A DNA stretch of 64,000 nt from VBDM01 sp035651815. Its GTDB lineage: Bacteria > Pseudomonadota > Gammaproteobacteria > Burkholderiales > SG8-39. Shown here piece by piece: positions 42,109 through 51,019 of this stretch (position 1 is its first letter; each line of letters opens with the position of its first letter). Under the pieces are notes generated by a model. That model had not been told where the DNA came from. It was given only the letters and a program-made list of their open reading frames with translations, and made no database searches. Location of the stretch: NCBI GenBank assembly GCA_035651815.1, contig DASRFB010000103.1:21312-85311 (forward strand). The letters are read 5' to 3'. The translations under genes and the position numbers were made by a program.

Positions 42109-43758
42109 ATGAACATCTCACAGCAGACCCGAGGGCGTATCGGACTGACGTGCCTCGCCGTCTCGGTGGTGCTGGTGTGGTTCTGCGGTCTCGAATGGCG
42201 CGCGCTCTTCTCGCCCGACGAGGGGCGCTACGCGGACATCGCGCGCGAGATGCTGCAGTCGGGCGACTGGGTCACGCCGCGGCTGAACGGACTGAAATAC
42301 TTCGAGAAGCCTCCGCTGCAATACTGGGCCACGGCCGTCGCGTTCGCGCTGTTCGGCGCGGACGAGTGGACAGCCCGATTGTGGCCCGCGCTCACCGGCT
42401 TTCTCGGCATGGTATTCACGGCGCTCGCCGGCGCCAGACTCGCGCCGCGCACACGCGCGGTCGAGACCGCGCTGATGTTCGCGGGTTGCTGGGCGTATTT
42501 TCTCGGCGCCCAGTTCCTCACCCTGGACATGGGGCTCACGTTCTTTCTCACCGCGGCGTTGCTCGCGTTCCTGCTGAGCCGCGCGCCCGGGACGCCGCCC
42601 GCCGCCGAGCGCGGGTGGATACTCGCAGCATGGGCCGCGATGGCGCTTGCCGTGCTGAGCAAGGGGCTGGTCGGCGTCGTGCTGCCCGCGCTCGCGCTGC
42701 TCGTCTACGTCGCGATCGAGCGCGACTGGCGGCTGCTGCGCCGGCTGCTCTGGTGGCCCGGGCTCACGGTGTTCTCGGTGATCGCGGTCCCGTGGTTCCT
42801 GCTGGTCCAGCAGCGCAATCCGGAGTTTTTCAGGTTCTTTTTCATCTACGAGCATTTCGAGCGCTATCTGCTGCCCGAGCATCATCGGCCGGGGCCCTGG
42901 TGGTATTTCGCGCCGGTGCTGCTGCTCGGGCTGATGCCGTGGACGGCGCGCCTGCCGGGCGCGTTGGCGCGCGGATGGGGCGCGCCCGCGGTCGCCGGGC
43001 TCCGGGTCGACCGCTTCCTCGTGATCTGGGCGGCGGTGATCACGGTTTTCTTCAGTGCGTCGGAATCGAAGCTTCCCGGGTACGTTCTTCCCGCCGTTCC
43101 CGCGCTGCTGCTCCTGATGGCGCGCAACGCGCCGGGCGGCGTGCGCGATCCCTCGGCGGCGACGTCGTTGCTCGCGGGCGCCGGGCTGCTCGCGCTCGCC
43201 GCGCTGGCGCCCTCGCTGCACGCGCCTGGCGGGCCCGTCGCCATGCCCGCCGCCTATTCGGCGTGGCTGCTCGGCGCCGGGTCGGTGCTGCTCGCGGCCG
43301 CGCTCGCGGCGCTCGCGCTGCGGCGCCGCGCGGGCGCGCTCACCGTCGCCGTCGTCGGCATGGGCAGCCTGCTCGCGCTGCAGCTCGCGCTCTCGGGGGT
43401 GCACGTTCTCGACCAGGACTTCTCCTCGGAGCGCCTGATCGAGCGGGTCGCCGGCGAGGACAAGATCTTCCCCCGCGATCCGCCCTTCTACAGCGTGGCG
43501 ATGTTCGACCACAGCGTGCCGTTCTATCTTGGGCGGCCGGTGACGCTGGTCGGAAACAAGAACGAGCTCGGCCCCGGCATCGCGTCCGAGCCCGACAAGT
43601 ACGTGCGCTCCCTCGACGAGTTCGTCGCGCGCTGGAACCGCGACGCCGAGGCCTTCGCCATCATGTCGCCGAGCCTGTACGAAAAGCTGCGCGGCGAGGG
43701 CCTGCCGTGCCGCGTCGTCGTTCGCGACGAGCGCCGGGTACTGATCTCGCGCCGCTAG
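42109..43758 (+). CDS. ArnT/PMT-type membrane glycosyltransferase
   Basis: A 549-residue GT-C glycosyltransferase. The N-terminal loop motif is SPDEGRYADIAREM followed by GLKYFEKPPLQYW, very close in pattern to ArnT. About 12 membrane segments and a short soluble C-terminus follow. It begins 43 bases after the RND pump gene and is probably co-transcribed with it. The other ArnT-like gene lies upstream in divergent orientation. Acceptor unknown; lipid A or another envelope lipid is likely. Confidence 0.88.
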   Translation: MNISQQTRGRIGLTCLAVSVVLVWFCGLEWRALFSPDEGRYADIAREMLQSGDWVTPRLNGLKYFEKPPLQYWATAVAFALFGADEWTARLWPALTGFLGMVFTALAGARLAPRTRAVETALMFAGCWAYFLGAQFLTLDMGLTFFLTAALLAFLLSRAPGTPPAAERGWILAAWAAMALAVLSKGLVGVVLPALALLVYVAIERDWRLLRRLLWWPGLTVFSVIAVPWFLLVQQRNPEFFRFFFIYEHFERYLLPEHHRPGPWWYFAPVLLLGLMPWTARLPGALARGWGAPAVAGLRVDRFLVIWAAVITVFFSASESKLPGYVLPAVPALLLLMARNAPGGVRDPSAATSLLAGAGLLALAALAPSLHAPGGPVAMPAAYSAWLLGAGSVLLAAALAALALRRRAGALTVAVVGMGSLLALQLALSGVHVLDQDFSSERLIERVAGEDKIFPRDPPFYSVAMFDHSVPFYLGRPVTLVGNKNELGPGIASEPDKYVRSLDEFVARWNRDAEAFAIMSPSLYEKLRGEGLPCRVVVRDERRVLISRR

Positions 43759-43761
43759 CGA

Positions 43762-45912
43762 TCAGCGCGCGCGGCTCTCGGCCAGCTCGAACAGCAGCAG
43801 CGAGCGCCCGGTCACCGCGTAGGCGTGTCCGAAGGCGAACGCCGGCGCTTGCTTCTTGTCCGGGATGTTCGTGTCCAGGAGCAGCGACCACCCGTCGCCG
43901 CCGGTGCCTTCCGGCAGGGTGAAATTCACCACGTCGTGCCAGGCGTTGAAGACGACGAGCAGCGTCGTCTCCTGGCCGCGCTGGCGGATGCCGCTCGGCT
44001 GCGCGCGGCCGTCGAGCAGCATGCCGAAGCAGCGCGTGTTGCCGTCCTCCCATTCCTCGGTCTTCATCTCGGCGCCGGTGGCGCTGATCCAGGTGACATC
44101 CTTGACGCCGAGCTCCTCGTTCAGCGTGCCGGCGAGGAACCTCGTGAAGCGCAGGATGGGGTAGCGGCGCCGCAGCTCGGTCAGCGCCTGCACGAAGGCG
44201 ACGAGCGCGGCGCCGCGCTCGCCGTGATCCCAGTCGACCCAGCTGATCTCGTTGTCCTGGCAGTAGGCGTTGTTGTTTCCCTGCTGGGTGCGGCCGAACT
44301 CGTCGCCCGCGACCATCATCGGCGTGCCCTGGGAGAACAGCAACGTCGCGAGGAAGTTGCGCTTCTGGCGCTCGCGCAGCTTGATCACCTCGGGATCGTC
44401 GCTCGGGCCCTCGGCGCCGCAGTTCCACGAGCGGTTGTTGGAGCTGCCGTCCTGGTTGTTCTCGCCGTTCGCGTCGTTGTGCTTGTCGTTGTAGCTCACC
44501 AGGTCGTTCAGCGTGAAGCCGTCGTGCGCGGTGACGAAGTTGACGCTCGCCGACGGCTTGCGGCCGCGGTGGTTGAACAAGTCGGGTGAAGCGCAAAGGC
44601 GCGGCGCGAGCGCCGCCGCGCTCGCCTCGCTGCGCCAATAATCGCGCACGGTGTCGCGGAACCGGTCGTTCCACTCGGCCCAGCCCGGCTGGAAGCGGCC
44701 GACCTGGTAGCCGCCGGGACCGCAGTCCCAGGGCTCGGCGATCAGCTTCACGGTCGAGAGCACCGGGTCCTGCGTGCACGCCATGAGGAACGGGCTCTGC
44801 TCGTCGAATCCGTGCGGCTCGCGCGCGAGGATGGTGCCGAGATCGAAGCGGAAGCCGTCGACGTGCATCTCCTGCACCCAGTAGCGCAGGCTGTCGGTGA
44901 TCATCTGGATCACGCGCGGATGGCTCGGGTTGAGCGTGTTGCCGGTGCCCGTGTCGTTGATGTAGTAGCGCTTCTTGTCCGGGATGAGACGATAGTACGA
45001 GGCGTTGTCGATGCCCTTGAACGAGAGCGTCGGTCCCATCTCGTTGCCTTCGGCGGTGTGGTTGTAGACGACGTCGAGGATCACCTCGAGCCCCGCGTCG
45101 TGGAAACGCGCCACCATCTCCTTGAACTCCTGCAGCGCGCGCGCCGGGTTCGCCGAGTAGCGCGGGTCGGGCGCGAAGAAGCCGATCGTGTTGTAGCCCC
45201 AGTAGTTGGTGAGGCCCTTGTCGAGGAGGTACGAGTCGTTCACGAACGCGTGCACGGGCAGCAGCTCGACCGACGTGACGCCGAGCGCCTTGACGTAGTC
45301 GATGACGGCCGGGTTCGCGAGGCCCGCGAAGGTGCCGCGCTCGTGCTCGGGCACCGCGGGATGCAGCTTGGTGTAGCCGCGCACGTGCAGCTCGTAGAAC
45401 ACGGTGCGGTTCCAGAGCACGCGCTTCCAGACGTTCTCGCGCGCCCAGTCGAAGTTCGGGTCGACCACCACGCCCTTCGGCACGAACGGCGCGCTGTCGC
45501 GCTCGTCGAAGGAGAGGTCGGCGTCCGCGTGGCCGATGGTGTAGCCGAAGACCGCCGGATCCCACTTCAGTGCGCCGATGTGCGCGCGCGCGTACGGATC
45601 GAGCAGCAGCTTGTTCGGGTTGAAGCGGTGGCCCTCGTCGGGCGCGTAGGGGCCGTGCACGCGGTAGCCGTACACCGTGCCGGGCCGCAGGTCGGGCACC
45701 CAGCCGTGCCAGATCTCGCTCGTGAACTCGGGCAGCTCGATGCGCTCGCGTTCCTTCGCGCCGGTCTCGTCGAAGATGCAGACCTCGACCTTGGTCGCGT
45801 TGGCCGAGAACAGCGAGAAGTTGACGCCCTTGCCGTCCCAGGTGGCGCCGCGCGGGAAGGGCAGCCCCTCGCGCAGGCGGTTCTTGAGGACGGAGGGAAC
45901 GGTCATGTCCAT
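43762..45912 (-). CDS. glgX: Glycogen debranching enzyme GlgX
   Basis: A 716-residue GH13 isoamylase-type enzyme that removes alpha-1,6 branches from limit dextrins of glycogen. An N-terminal CBM48-like domain (about 15-110) opens with PFPRGATWDGKGVNFSLFSA. The catalytic barrel has the nucleophile D357 (GFRFDLG) and acid/base E393 (IAEPWDC). VVYNHTAEG marks conserved region I. The length matches GlgX and TreX. No other glycogen genes are adjacent, but a second, unrelated debranching-type gene and a GT4 lie at the left edge of the window. Confidence 0.93.
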   Translation of the reverse strand: MDMTVPSVLKNRLREGLPFPRGATWDGKGVNFSLFSANATKVEVCIFDETGAKERERIELPEFTSEIWHGWVPDLRPGTVYGYRVHGPYAPDEGHRFNPNKLLLDPYARAHIGALKWDPAVFGYTIGHADADLSFDERDSAPFVPKGVVVDPNFDWARENVWKRVLWNRTVFYELHVRGYTKLHPAVPEHERGTFAGLANPAVIDYVKALGVTSVELLPVHAFVNDSYLLDKGLTNYWGYNTIGFFAPDPRYSANPARALQEFKEMVARFHDAGLEVILDVVYNHTAEGNEMGPTLSFKGIDNASYYRLIPDKKRYYINDTGTGNTLNPSHPRVIQMITDSLRYWVQEMHVDGFRFDLGTILAREPHGFDEQSPFLMACTQDPVLSTVKLIAEPWDCGPGGYQVGRFQPGWAEWNDRFRDTVRDYWRSEASAAALAPRLCASPDLFNHRGRKPSASVNFVTAHDGFTLNDLVSYNDKHNDANGENNQDGSSNNRSWNCGAEGPSDDPEVIKLRERQKRNFLATLLFSQGTPMMVAGDEFGRTQQGNNNAYCQDNEISWVDWDHGERGAALVAFVQALTELRRRYPILRFTRFLAGTLNEELGVKDVTWISATGAEMKTEEWEDGNTRCFGMLLDGRAQPSGIRQRGQETTLLVVFNAWHDVVNFTLPEGTGGDGWSLLLDTNIPDKKQAPAFAFGHAYAVTGRSLLLFELAESRAR

Positions 45913-46005
45913 GGCTGGGGCTCCGGGGCGGCGTCGTCGGAAGAAGACAGACCACGCTACTCCGGTTTGGTGCCCGGAATCGGGGCGCGAACCCGGCCGA
46001 TCAGG

Positions 46006-46521
46006 CTACTTGGACGCTTTTTCCTGCGCGCTCTCGCGCAGGTACACCGGGAGGTCGGTGAGCGGCGGCCGGGCCGGGATCTGGTAGAACATGTCGGCGA
46101 CGAAGCCGCGGTGGTAGCTCGTGTGGTTCACCACGTGCAGCATGACGTCGGCGCGCTTCATCTCGCCGCGGTTGCCGCTCACCAGCTTGAAGCGCACCGT
46201 CTCGTCGGCCTGCGCCGCGGTGAGCTCGTCGGCCCAGCCGATGTACCAGTCGTCGATGTCCTGCTGCACTTCCCAGAGCTCGGCGAGATCGTCGTGGAGC
46301 ACGGCGTTCAGCGCCGGGATCCCGTGCTCGCGTCCCTGCAGGTGCGCCTGCCAGATGAGGTCGACCACGTAGAGGTGGTTGAGCGAGTGCACCATGCTCG
46401 GAAAGAGCGACGCGCGCTCCCGGGTCGCCTCGCCCGCGGGCAGCGCGGCGACGGCGTCGAACAGCGTCTTGTTCGCCCAGGCGTTGTAGCGGGCGAGCAT
46501 GCGGGTGGTCTTGATGTCCAT
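46006..46521 (-). CDS. DinB-family metal-binding protein
   Basis: A 171-residue four-helix-bundle protein of the DinB/YfiT superfamily. Three His probably bind the metal: H49 in SLNHLYVVD, and H133 and H137 in VVNHTSYHRG. The N-terminus TTRMLARYNAWANKTLFDAV is the family hallmark. Some members are thiol-dependent transferases, but many have no known reaction. GGAG precedes the ATG at good spacing. It lies 21 bases after the peptidase E-like gene on the same strand. Confidence 0.9.
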   Translation of the reverse strand: MDIKTTRMLARYNAWANKTLFDAVAALPAGEATRERASLFPSMVHSLNHLYVVDLIWQAHLQGREHGIPALNAVLHDDLAELWEVQQDIDDWYIGWADELTAAQADETVRFKLVSGNRGEMKRADVMLHVVNHTSYHRGFVADMFYQIPARPPLTDLPVYLRESAQEKASK

Positions 46522-46542
46522 GGGAGGCTCCGGTGAAATCGA

Positions 46543-47259
46543 TCAGTCCTGCGGCGCGCCGAGGTAGCGGGCGGGCAACGGGTCCTCGCGCGCGGTGCTT
46601 CCGCTCTTCCCGACGCGGTACCCGAGCGCCTTGGGCCGCGACGTCACGATACCCGCGAGCGCCGTGCCGCGGAAGTGGGCGGCCGCGCCGTCGTCGAGCG
46701 CGAGCACCGAGGCGAGCCGGCCGTCGGCGACGAGGCGCTGCACGGCGGGCCGGCGCTCCTTCTCGCCGTCGTAGTGCGGGCAGCAGGCTCCGGGGAGGAA
46801 GCCCAGGCACGGCATGGGCTGCAGCGCGTCGGCCCAGGAATCGGTGACGCCCGAGTCGAACCAGCAGATCGCGCCGGCGCTCGTTCCGCACAGGAGGGTG
46901 CCGTTCTCCCAGGCCTCGCGCAGCATCCCGTCGAGGCCCCATTCGCGCCACACCGCGAGCATGCTCTTCGTGTTGCCGCCGCCGACGTAGACGACGTCCT
47001 GCGCGAGCACGAGCTGGCGCAGGTCGGGCGTGCGCGCGAAGAACGGCAGCCGCGACGGGCGGCAGTCGAGCTCGGCCATCGCCGCGTAGAAGCGCACCGC
47101 GTACGCGTTGTCGTCGCCGCTCGCGGTGCCGACATAGCACACCGACGGCCGCGCGCGGCGCGCCTGGCCCACGATGTAGCGCTCGATCGCGTAGCGGTCG
47201 GGATCGGCCGAGAGGCCGCCGCCGCCGATGGCGACGATCTGGGGCTCGCCTGCGCTCAT
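46543..47259 (-). CDS. Peptidase E-like protein (family S51)
   Basis: A 238-residue S51-type hydrolase. The nucleophile is S127 in CGTSAGAIC, the Rossmann-like glycine motif is YVGGGNTKSM, and the probable base is H162 in PHYDGE. Peptidase E cleaves Asp-X dipeptides; S51 also includes cyanophycinases, so specificity is uncertain. No signal peptide, so cytoplasmic. It probably forms an operon with the DinB-like gene and is divergent from the isochorismatase-fold gene. Confidence 0.88.
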   Translation of the reverse strand: MSAGEPQIVAIGGGGLSADPDRYAIERYIVGQARRARPSVCYVGTASGDDNAYAVRFYAAMAELDCRPSRLPFFARTPDLRQLVLAQDVVYVGGGNTKSMLAVWREWGLDGMLREAWENGTLLCGTSAGAICWFDSGVTDSWADALQPMPCLGFLPGACCPHYDGEKERRPAVQRLVADGRLASVLALDDGAAAHFRGTALAGIVTSRPKALGYRVGKSGSTAREDPLPARYLGAPQD

Positions 47260-47316
47260 CGCTCAAGGTTACCGCGCCGCGCGCGCGGGCGTCCACGCCG
47301 CGGTAAGCTTCGCGTC

Positions 47317-47934
47317 ATGGACCGTCTCGATCCGCGGCGCACGGCGCTCGTCCTGTTCGACATCCTGAACGGCCACGTGAAGACGCGCGACGCCGAGGCG
47401 CGCTGGCGGCCGGTGATCGCGGCGGCCGCGACGCTGCTCGCCGGCGCGCGCGCGCGCGGCGTGATGGTCGCGTACGCCTGCGCCGCGCACCGCGCCGACA
47501 ACGCGACCAGCGCCCACACCGTGCGCGACGCCGACAACCGGCTGCGGCCGCTCGACCCGGGCGCGCCGCCGTCGTTCACCCCGGTCGTGGCCGCGGGCAG
47601 CTGGGGCGCGCAGATCGTGGACGAGCTCGCCCCCGAGCCGCAGGATTACGTGGTCCCGAAGTACCGCTGGAGCGCGTTCCACCAGACCTACCTCGACCTC
47701 GCGCTGCGCACCCGCGGCATCGACACGGTCGTCCTCGCCGGGGGCTCGACCGACGTCGGCGTCGCGAGCACGGCCTACGCCGCGCGCGACCTCGACTACA
47801 ACCTCGTCGTCGCCGCCGACGCCTGCACCTCGCCCGAGCGCGACAACCACGAGCAGTTCGTGAAGCGGGTGTTTCCCAGGATGGCCCGGGTCCGGACCGC
47901 GGCGCAGGTGGTTGCGATGCTGTCGGCGACCTGA
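47317..47934 (+). CDS. Isochorismatase-fold hydrolase lacking the catalytic Cys
   Basis: A 205-residue alpha/beta protein of the isochorismatase-like superfamily. D15 (LFDILN) and K115 (VPKYRWSAF) of the triad are present. The nucleophile position, normally Cys in a TNVCVEST-like motif, is Gly148 in STDVGVAST. True isochorismatases such as PhzD also carry Gly there and use Asp/Lys without a Cys, whereas amidohydrolases of the family need it. So this could be a vinyl-ether hydrolase or a non-catalytic member. The ATG at 47317 has no strong ribosome binding site. Confidence 0.85.
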   Translation: MDRLDPRRTALVLFDILNGHVKTRDAEARWRPVIAAAATLLAGARARGVMVAYACAAHRADNATSAHTVRDADNRLRPLDPGAPPSFTPVVAAGSWGAQIVDELAPEPQDYVVPKYRWSAFHQTYLDLALRTRGIDTVVLAGGSTDVGVASTAYAARDLDYNLVVAADACTSPERDNHEQFVKRVFPRMARVRTAAQVVAMLSAT

Positions 47935-47947
47935 CCCCAGAATTCGC

Positions 47948-47976
47948 TTGACCTCGGGCGCGACTCTCTATATAAG
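47948..47976 (+). promoter_or_regulatory. Sigma-70-type promoter of the cold-shock gene
   Basis: TTGACC at 47948-47953 and TATAAG at 47971-47976 are separated by 17 bases. They form the best sigma-70-like promoter I saw in the window. The start should be near 47983, about 130 bases upstream of the ATG. Confidence 0.75.
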
Positions 47977-47982
47977 ACGACC

Positions 47983-48111
47983 TGCGGTACTAAAAGCCTC
48001 GAAGTCATTAGTCCATGCAGCCGCTGAAAGCGGATCCATCAAGGCCTTAACTTCTTTCTTGCAGTCCGCGAACCGGCGCAAGCCATTTTTAATTTTTTTG
48101 GGAAGACAGAC
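47983..48111 (+). promoter_or_regulatory. Long 5' leader of the cold-shock gene
   Basis: About 130 bases of untranslated leader, notably AT-richer than the surroundings near its end (a run of T and A around 48086-48104). Long structured leaders are typical of cspA-type genes and control translation with temperature. A GGAAG ribosome binding site lies just before the ATG. Confidence 0.6.
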
Positions 48112-48318
48112 ATGAGTACAGGTACCGTCAAGTGGTTCAACGACTCCAAGGGCTTCGGCTTCATCACGCCCGACGACGGCGGCAAGGACCTTTTCGCGCA
48201 CTTCTCGGCGATCCAGGGCAGCGGCTTCAAGACGCTGAAGGAGAACCAGAAGGTGACGTTCGACGTCGCTCAGGGCCCCAAAGGTCCGCAGGCGCAGAAC
48301 ATCCGGCCGGTCGAGTAA
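48112..48318 (+). CDS. Cold-shock protein (CspA family)
   Basis: A 68-residue cold-shock domain. RNP1 is KGFGFITP (residues about 14-21) and RNP2 is DLFAHFSAI. The N-terminus MSTGTVKWFND is canonical. It binds single-stranded RNA and DNA and melts RNA structure in the cytoplasm. A strong promoter, a long leader and a terminator surround it, so it is a monocistronic, well-expressed unit. Whether it is cold-induced cannot be told from sequence alone. Confidence 0.97.
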   Translation: MSTGTVKWFNDSKGFGFITPDDGGKDLFAHFSAIQGSGFKTLKENQKVTFDVAQGPKGPQAQNIRPVE

Positions 48319-48340
48319 TAACCCCGGTTCTGCAATGAAA

Positions 48341-48367
48341 AGCCCGGCGCGAGCCGGGCTTTTTTTT
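48341..48367 (+). terminator. Intrinsic terminator of the cold-shock gene
   Basis: A perfect 8-bp stem AGCCCGGC/GCCGGGCT (48341-48348 with 48353-48360) with a GCGA loop is followed by a run of T residues to 48367. It lies 22 bases after the cold-shock stop. Confidence 0.92.
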
Positions 48368-48488
48368 CGCCTCGATCCGCCGCAGCGCCGCACGAGGCAC
48401 GAATCCACGCGCGCCGCGATTCCGTCGTTGCCCGGGACGCGGGCTGCCGGCACCATCGGCCTGCCGCATCCGCGGCGAGGAGGAACCG

Positions 48489-48896
48489 ATGGGAAGCTTC
48501 GCTGCCGCCGCCTGCGCCGTGCTCGCTTGCGCGACGCTCGCCGGCTGCGAGACTCTCGCCCTCTCCGCGATCGGTGCGAGCGCCTCGGCGGGTCTGTCCT
48601 ACACCATGAACGGAGCGGCTTACCGGACGTTCACCGCATCGCAGCCCAAGGTGCGCGCGGCCGCGTTCACCGCGCTCAAGCGCATGGCGAGCCCGATCGA
48701 GTCCACCGAGAAGACCGACGAGGGCGAGCTGATCAAGGCCGCGATGCCCGAGCGCAGCATCGAGGTGCGCATCGAGTCCCTCAGCCCGAACGCGACGCGC
48801 GTGCGCGCAGTGGCGAAGCGCGGCATGTTCCTGCACGATACCGCCACCGCGGCCGAAATCATCTCCCAGACAGAGCGGGCGCTCAGCCTGAGGTAG
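48489..48896 (+). CDS. DUF3568-like lipoprotein
   Basis: A 135-residue lipoprotein with a lipobox LAGC at residues 17-20. The mature part begins ETLALSAIGASASAGLSYTM and continues with YRTFTASQPKVRAAAFTALK, a pattern typical of the DUF3568 family. GGCGAGGAGGAA precedes the ATG. It is convergent with the FtsH-like gene, with one base between the stops. Function unknown; probably outer-membrane-anchored on the periplasmic side. Confidence 0.75.
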   Translation: MGSFAAAACAVLACATLAGCETLALSAIGASASAGLSYTMNGAAYRTFTASQPKVRAAAFTALKRMASPIESTEKTDEGELIKAAMPERSIEVRIESLSPNATRVRAVAKRGMFLHDTATAAEIISQTERALSLR

Positions 48897-48897
48897 C

Positions 48898-50757
48898 TCA
48901 GGCCGCGAGCGCGATCGGGACCGACTCCAGGCACGCGTCGACCACGCCGCCGTCCACGGTCTCGTGCTCGAGCAGCTCGGCCGACAGGCGCTCGAGCGCG
49001 CCGCGATGCGACGCGAGCAGCTCCGCACACTGGCGCTCGATGTCCTTGGCGATCGAGCGCGCCTCGGCGATCGTGTCCGGGTCGTCGAGCAGGCGCCGCT
49101 CCTTGTCGGGCAGCCCCGCGTAGCTGAACGGCCCGATGTTCCGCGAGAAGCCGAACTCGGTGACCATGCGGTAGGCCATGTTGCCGACGTGCTCCAGGTC
49201 GTTCGCCGCGCCGGTCGAGATCGACCCGAGCACGAGCGCCTCGGCGCAGCGCCCGCCCAGCAGCATCGCCATGCGCGCGCGCACCTGCGCCTCGCTCTGC
49301 AGGGTGATGTCCCGGTCGTGAGTGACGAGCGTCACGCCGAGCGCGCGCCCGCGCTTGAGGATGCTCACCTTCTCGACGATGCCCACCTGCATCAGCTTCG
49401 CGACCAGCGCGTGGCCCGCCTCGTGCACGGCGATGCGCTCGCGCTCCGCCGCGTTCATCGCCGCCTGTCCGGCGGCGACCGGGCCGCCCATCAGGTGCTG
49501 CTCGAGCGCGCGGTGGAAGTGGTCCTGCGTCACGGCATCGGCCTCTTCCTTGGCGGCGACGAGCGCCGCGGCGTTGACGACGTTCGCGATCGAGGCGGGC
49601 GAGAGCCCGGTCGACAGGCGCGCGAGCTGGCGGTAGTCGATCGCCTCCGCGGTGCGCACGCGCGCGCCGTAGAGCGCGAACAGCGCCTCGCGCTCGGCGA
49701 CGCTCGGCAGGCCGACGGTGCAGGTGCGATCGAACCGGCCCGGGCGGATCAGCGCCGGGTCGAGGTTCTGCACGTTGTTGGTCGCGCCGAGGACGACGAT
49801 GCCCGAGTTGGCGGCGAAGCCGTCGAGCTCGACGAGCAGCGTGTTGATGATGCGGTTGTTCTCGGTCTCCGCGGCCGAGGACGCGCCCGAGCGCTTTCCG
49901 AGGCCGTCGATCTCGTCGATGAAGATCACGCACGGCGCCTGGCGGCGCGCGAGCGCGAACAGCTTCTTCACGCGGCGCACGCCGACGCCGAGGAACATGT
50001 CGCTGAAGTCGCCGCCGGCGAGCGCGATGAAGGGGACGCCGGCCTCGCCCGCGACGGCGCGCGCGAGCAGCGTCTTGCCGGCGCCGAAATGGCCCTCGAG
50101 CACCACGCCCTTCGGGGGCTTCGCGCCGAGGTCGGAGAACTTCGCGGGATTCTTCAGGTAGGCGACGATGTCCTCGAGCGCCTCTTTTGCGTCCTCGACG
50201 CCGATCACGTCGCGAAAGCGCGTGTCGGGCTTCTGCGCGTTCTTGAACATGCCGGAGCGCACCGGGTTCATCATCCAGATCATGTACAGGATGAGCAGCG
50301 GCCCGAGCAGCGACACCCACACCGGATCGGCGAGCGCGCGCGCGAACGCGGTGAGCGGGCCCGCGGGCGGGTGCACGTCGCCGAGCGAGAACACGGGCAC
50401 CGACGGCCCGGAGAGGCTCGCCTTGATCACCTCGGGGAGCAGCGTCTTCTGCGCGTCGATGCGCACGTAGTAGCGGCTCCCGTCGTTCAGGCCGACGAGC
50501 GCGTAGTTGGGCGACAGACCGATGCTCGCGACCGAGCCGAGCTTGAGGTCCTCGGCGAGGCCGGTGATGCCGCCCTCGACGCGGAAGAACGTGTCGGATT
50601 CCTTCTCCATCGCGGTCACGCGCGGATCGCGGCCGCGCTCGGGCGCGGTCAGCGTCAGCCAGACGAGGAGGAAGGAGGCGGCGAGCGCGACCAGCGCCGC
50701 GCCGAGCTTCAGCTCTTTACGGTATTTGAGCATCACCTGCTTGAGCAAGGACTTCAC
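48898..50757 (-). CDS. FtsH-like membrane AAA+ zinc metalloprotease
   Basis: A 619-residue FtsH/Yme1-type protein. Membrane helix 1 (about 17-37), a periplasmic domain (about 40-145) and helix 2 (about 146-164) precede the AAA module. Walker A at 222-229 reads GHFGAGKT instead of the usual GPPGTGKT. Walker B is CVIFIDEID (276-284) and the second region of homology has RPGRFDR. The protease site has HEAGH (445-449) and the third ligand in GAANDLEH. The GTG at 50757 has AGGGAG six bases upstream. The divergence from housekeeping FtsH suggests a paralogue with a narrower client set. Confidence 0.88.
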   Translation of the reverse strand: MKSLLKQVMLKYRKELKLGAALVALAASFLLVWLTLTAPERGRDPRVTAMEKESDTFFRVEGGITGLAEDLKLGSVASIGLSPNYALVGLNDGSRYYVRIDAQKTLLPEVIKASLSGPSVPVFSLGDVHPPAGPLTAFARALADPVWVSLLGPLLILYMIWMMNPVRSGMFKNAQKPDTRFRDVIGVEDAKEALEDIVAYLKNPAKFSDLGAKPPKGVVLEGHFGAGKTLLARAVAGEAGVPFIALAGGDFSDMFLGVGVRRVKKLFALARRQAPCVIFIDEIDGLGKRSGASSAAETENNRIINTLLVELDGFAANSGIVVLGATNNVQNLDPALIRPGRFDRTCTVGLPSVAEREALFALYGARVRTAEAIDYRQLARLSTGLSPASIANVVNAAALVAAKEEADAVTQDHFHRALEQHLMGGPVAAGQAAMNAAERERIAVHEAGHALVAKLMQVGIVEKVSILKRGRALGVTLVTHDRDITLQSEAQVRARMAMLLGGRCAEALVLGSISTGAANDLEHVGNMAYRMVTEFGFSRNIGPFSYAGLPDKERRLLDDPDTIAEARSIAKDIERQCAELLASHRGALERLSAELLEHETVDGGVVDACLESVPIALAA

Positions 50758-50944
50758 GGCGTTCTCCCTGATATCTCGTTGTTCCGGACGTTGCCGGCGT
50801 GCGCGATCGGCGCCGGGGCGCTTCGCGCGTCTTCTGACGGTCGGGGGTTTGCGGTGATGCGCCGGTTGTGTCGTTCTGCGGCGCGATCCGGGTCTTGTTG
50901 GTCCCGTTGCGGCGCTCGCCACGCGATCGCCGCTGCCTCGGCAT

Positions 50945-50953
50945 ATTGTATCA
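50945..50953 (-). promoter_or_regulatory. Extended -10 promoter element for the FtsH-like gene
   Basis: Read on the minus strand, TGATACAAT (50953 to 50945) is an extended -10 (TGn plus TACAAT). No good -35 hexamer lies upstream. The start would be near 50938, leaving a leader of about 180 bases before the GTG at 50757. Apart from this and the divergent promoter, I see nothing else in 50758-51053. Confidence 0.4.
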
Positions 50954-51019
50954 GCGCGTCGCCGCCTCTCGGCCGCGTTTCGATCAGCGATTGTGATTCG
51001 GCCGCGCTCCCGGTTGATG

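Noticed and set aside
37605..42112. Very long open frames on both strands across the RND efflux genes (over 1400 codons)
   Set aside because: They are by-products of high GC codon use. Their translations are rich in Arg, His and Asp with no family match, while the overlapping frames encode a clear adaptor and RND pump.
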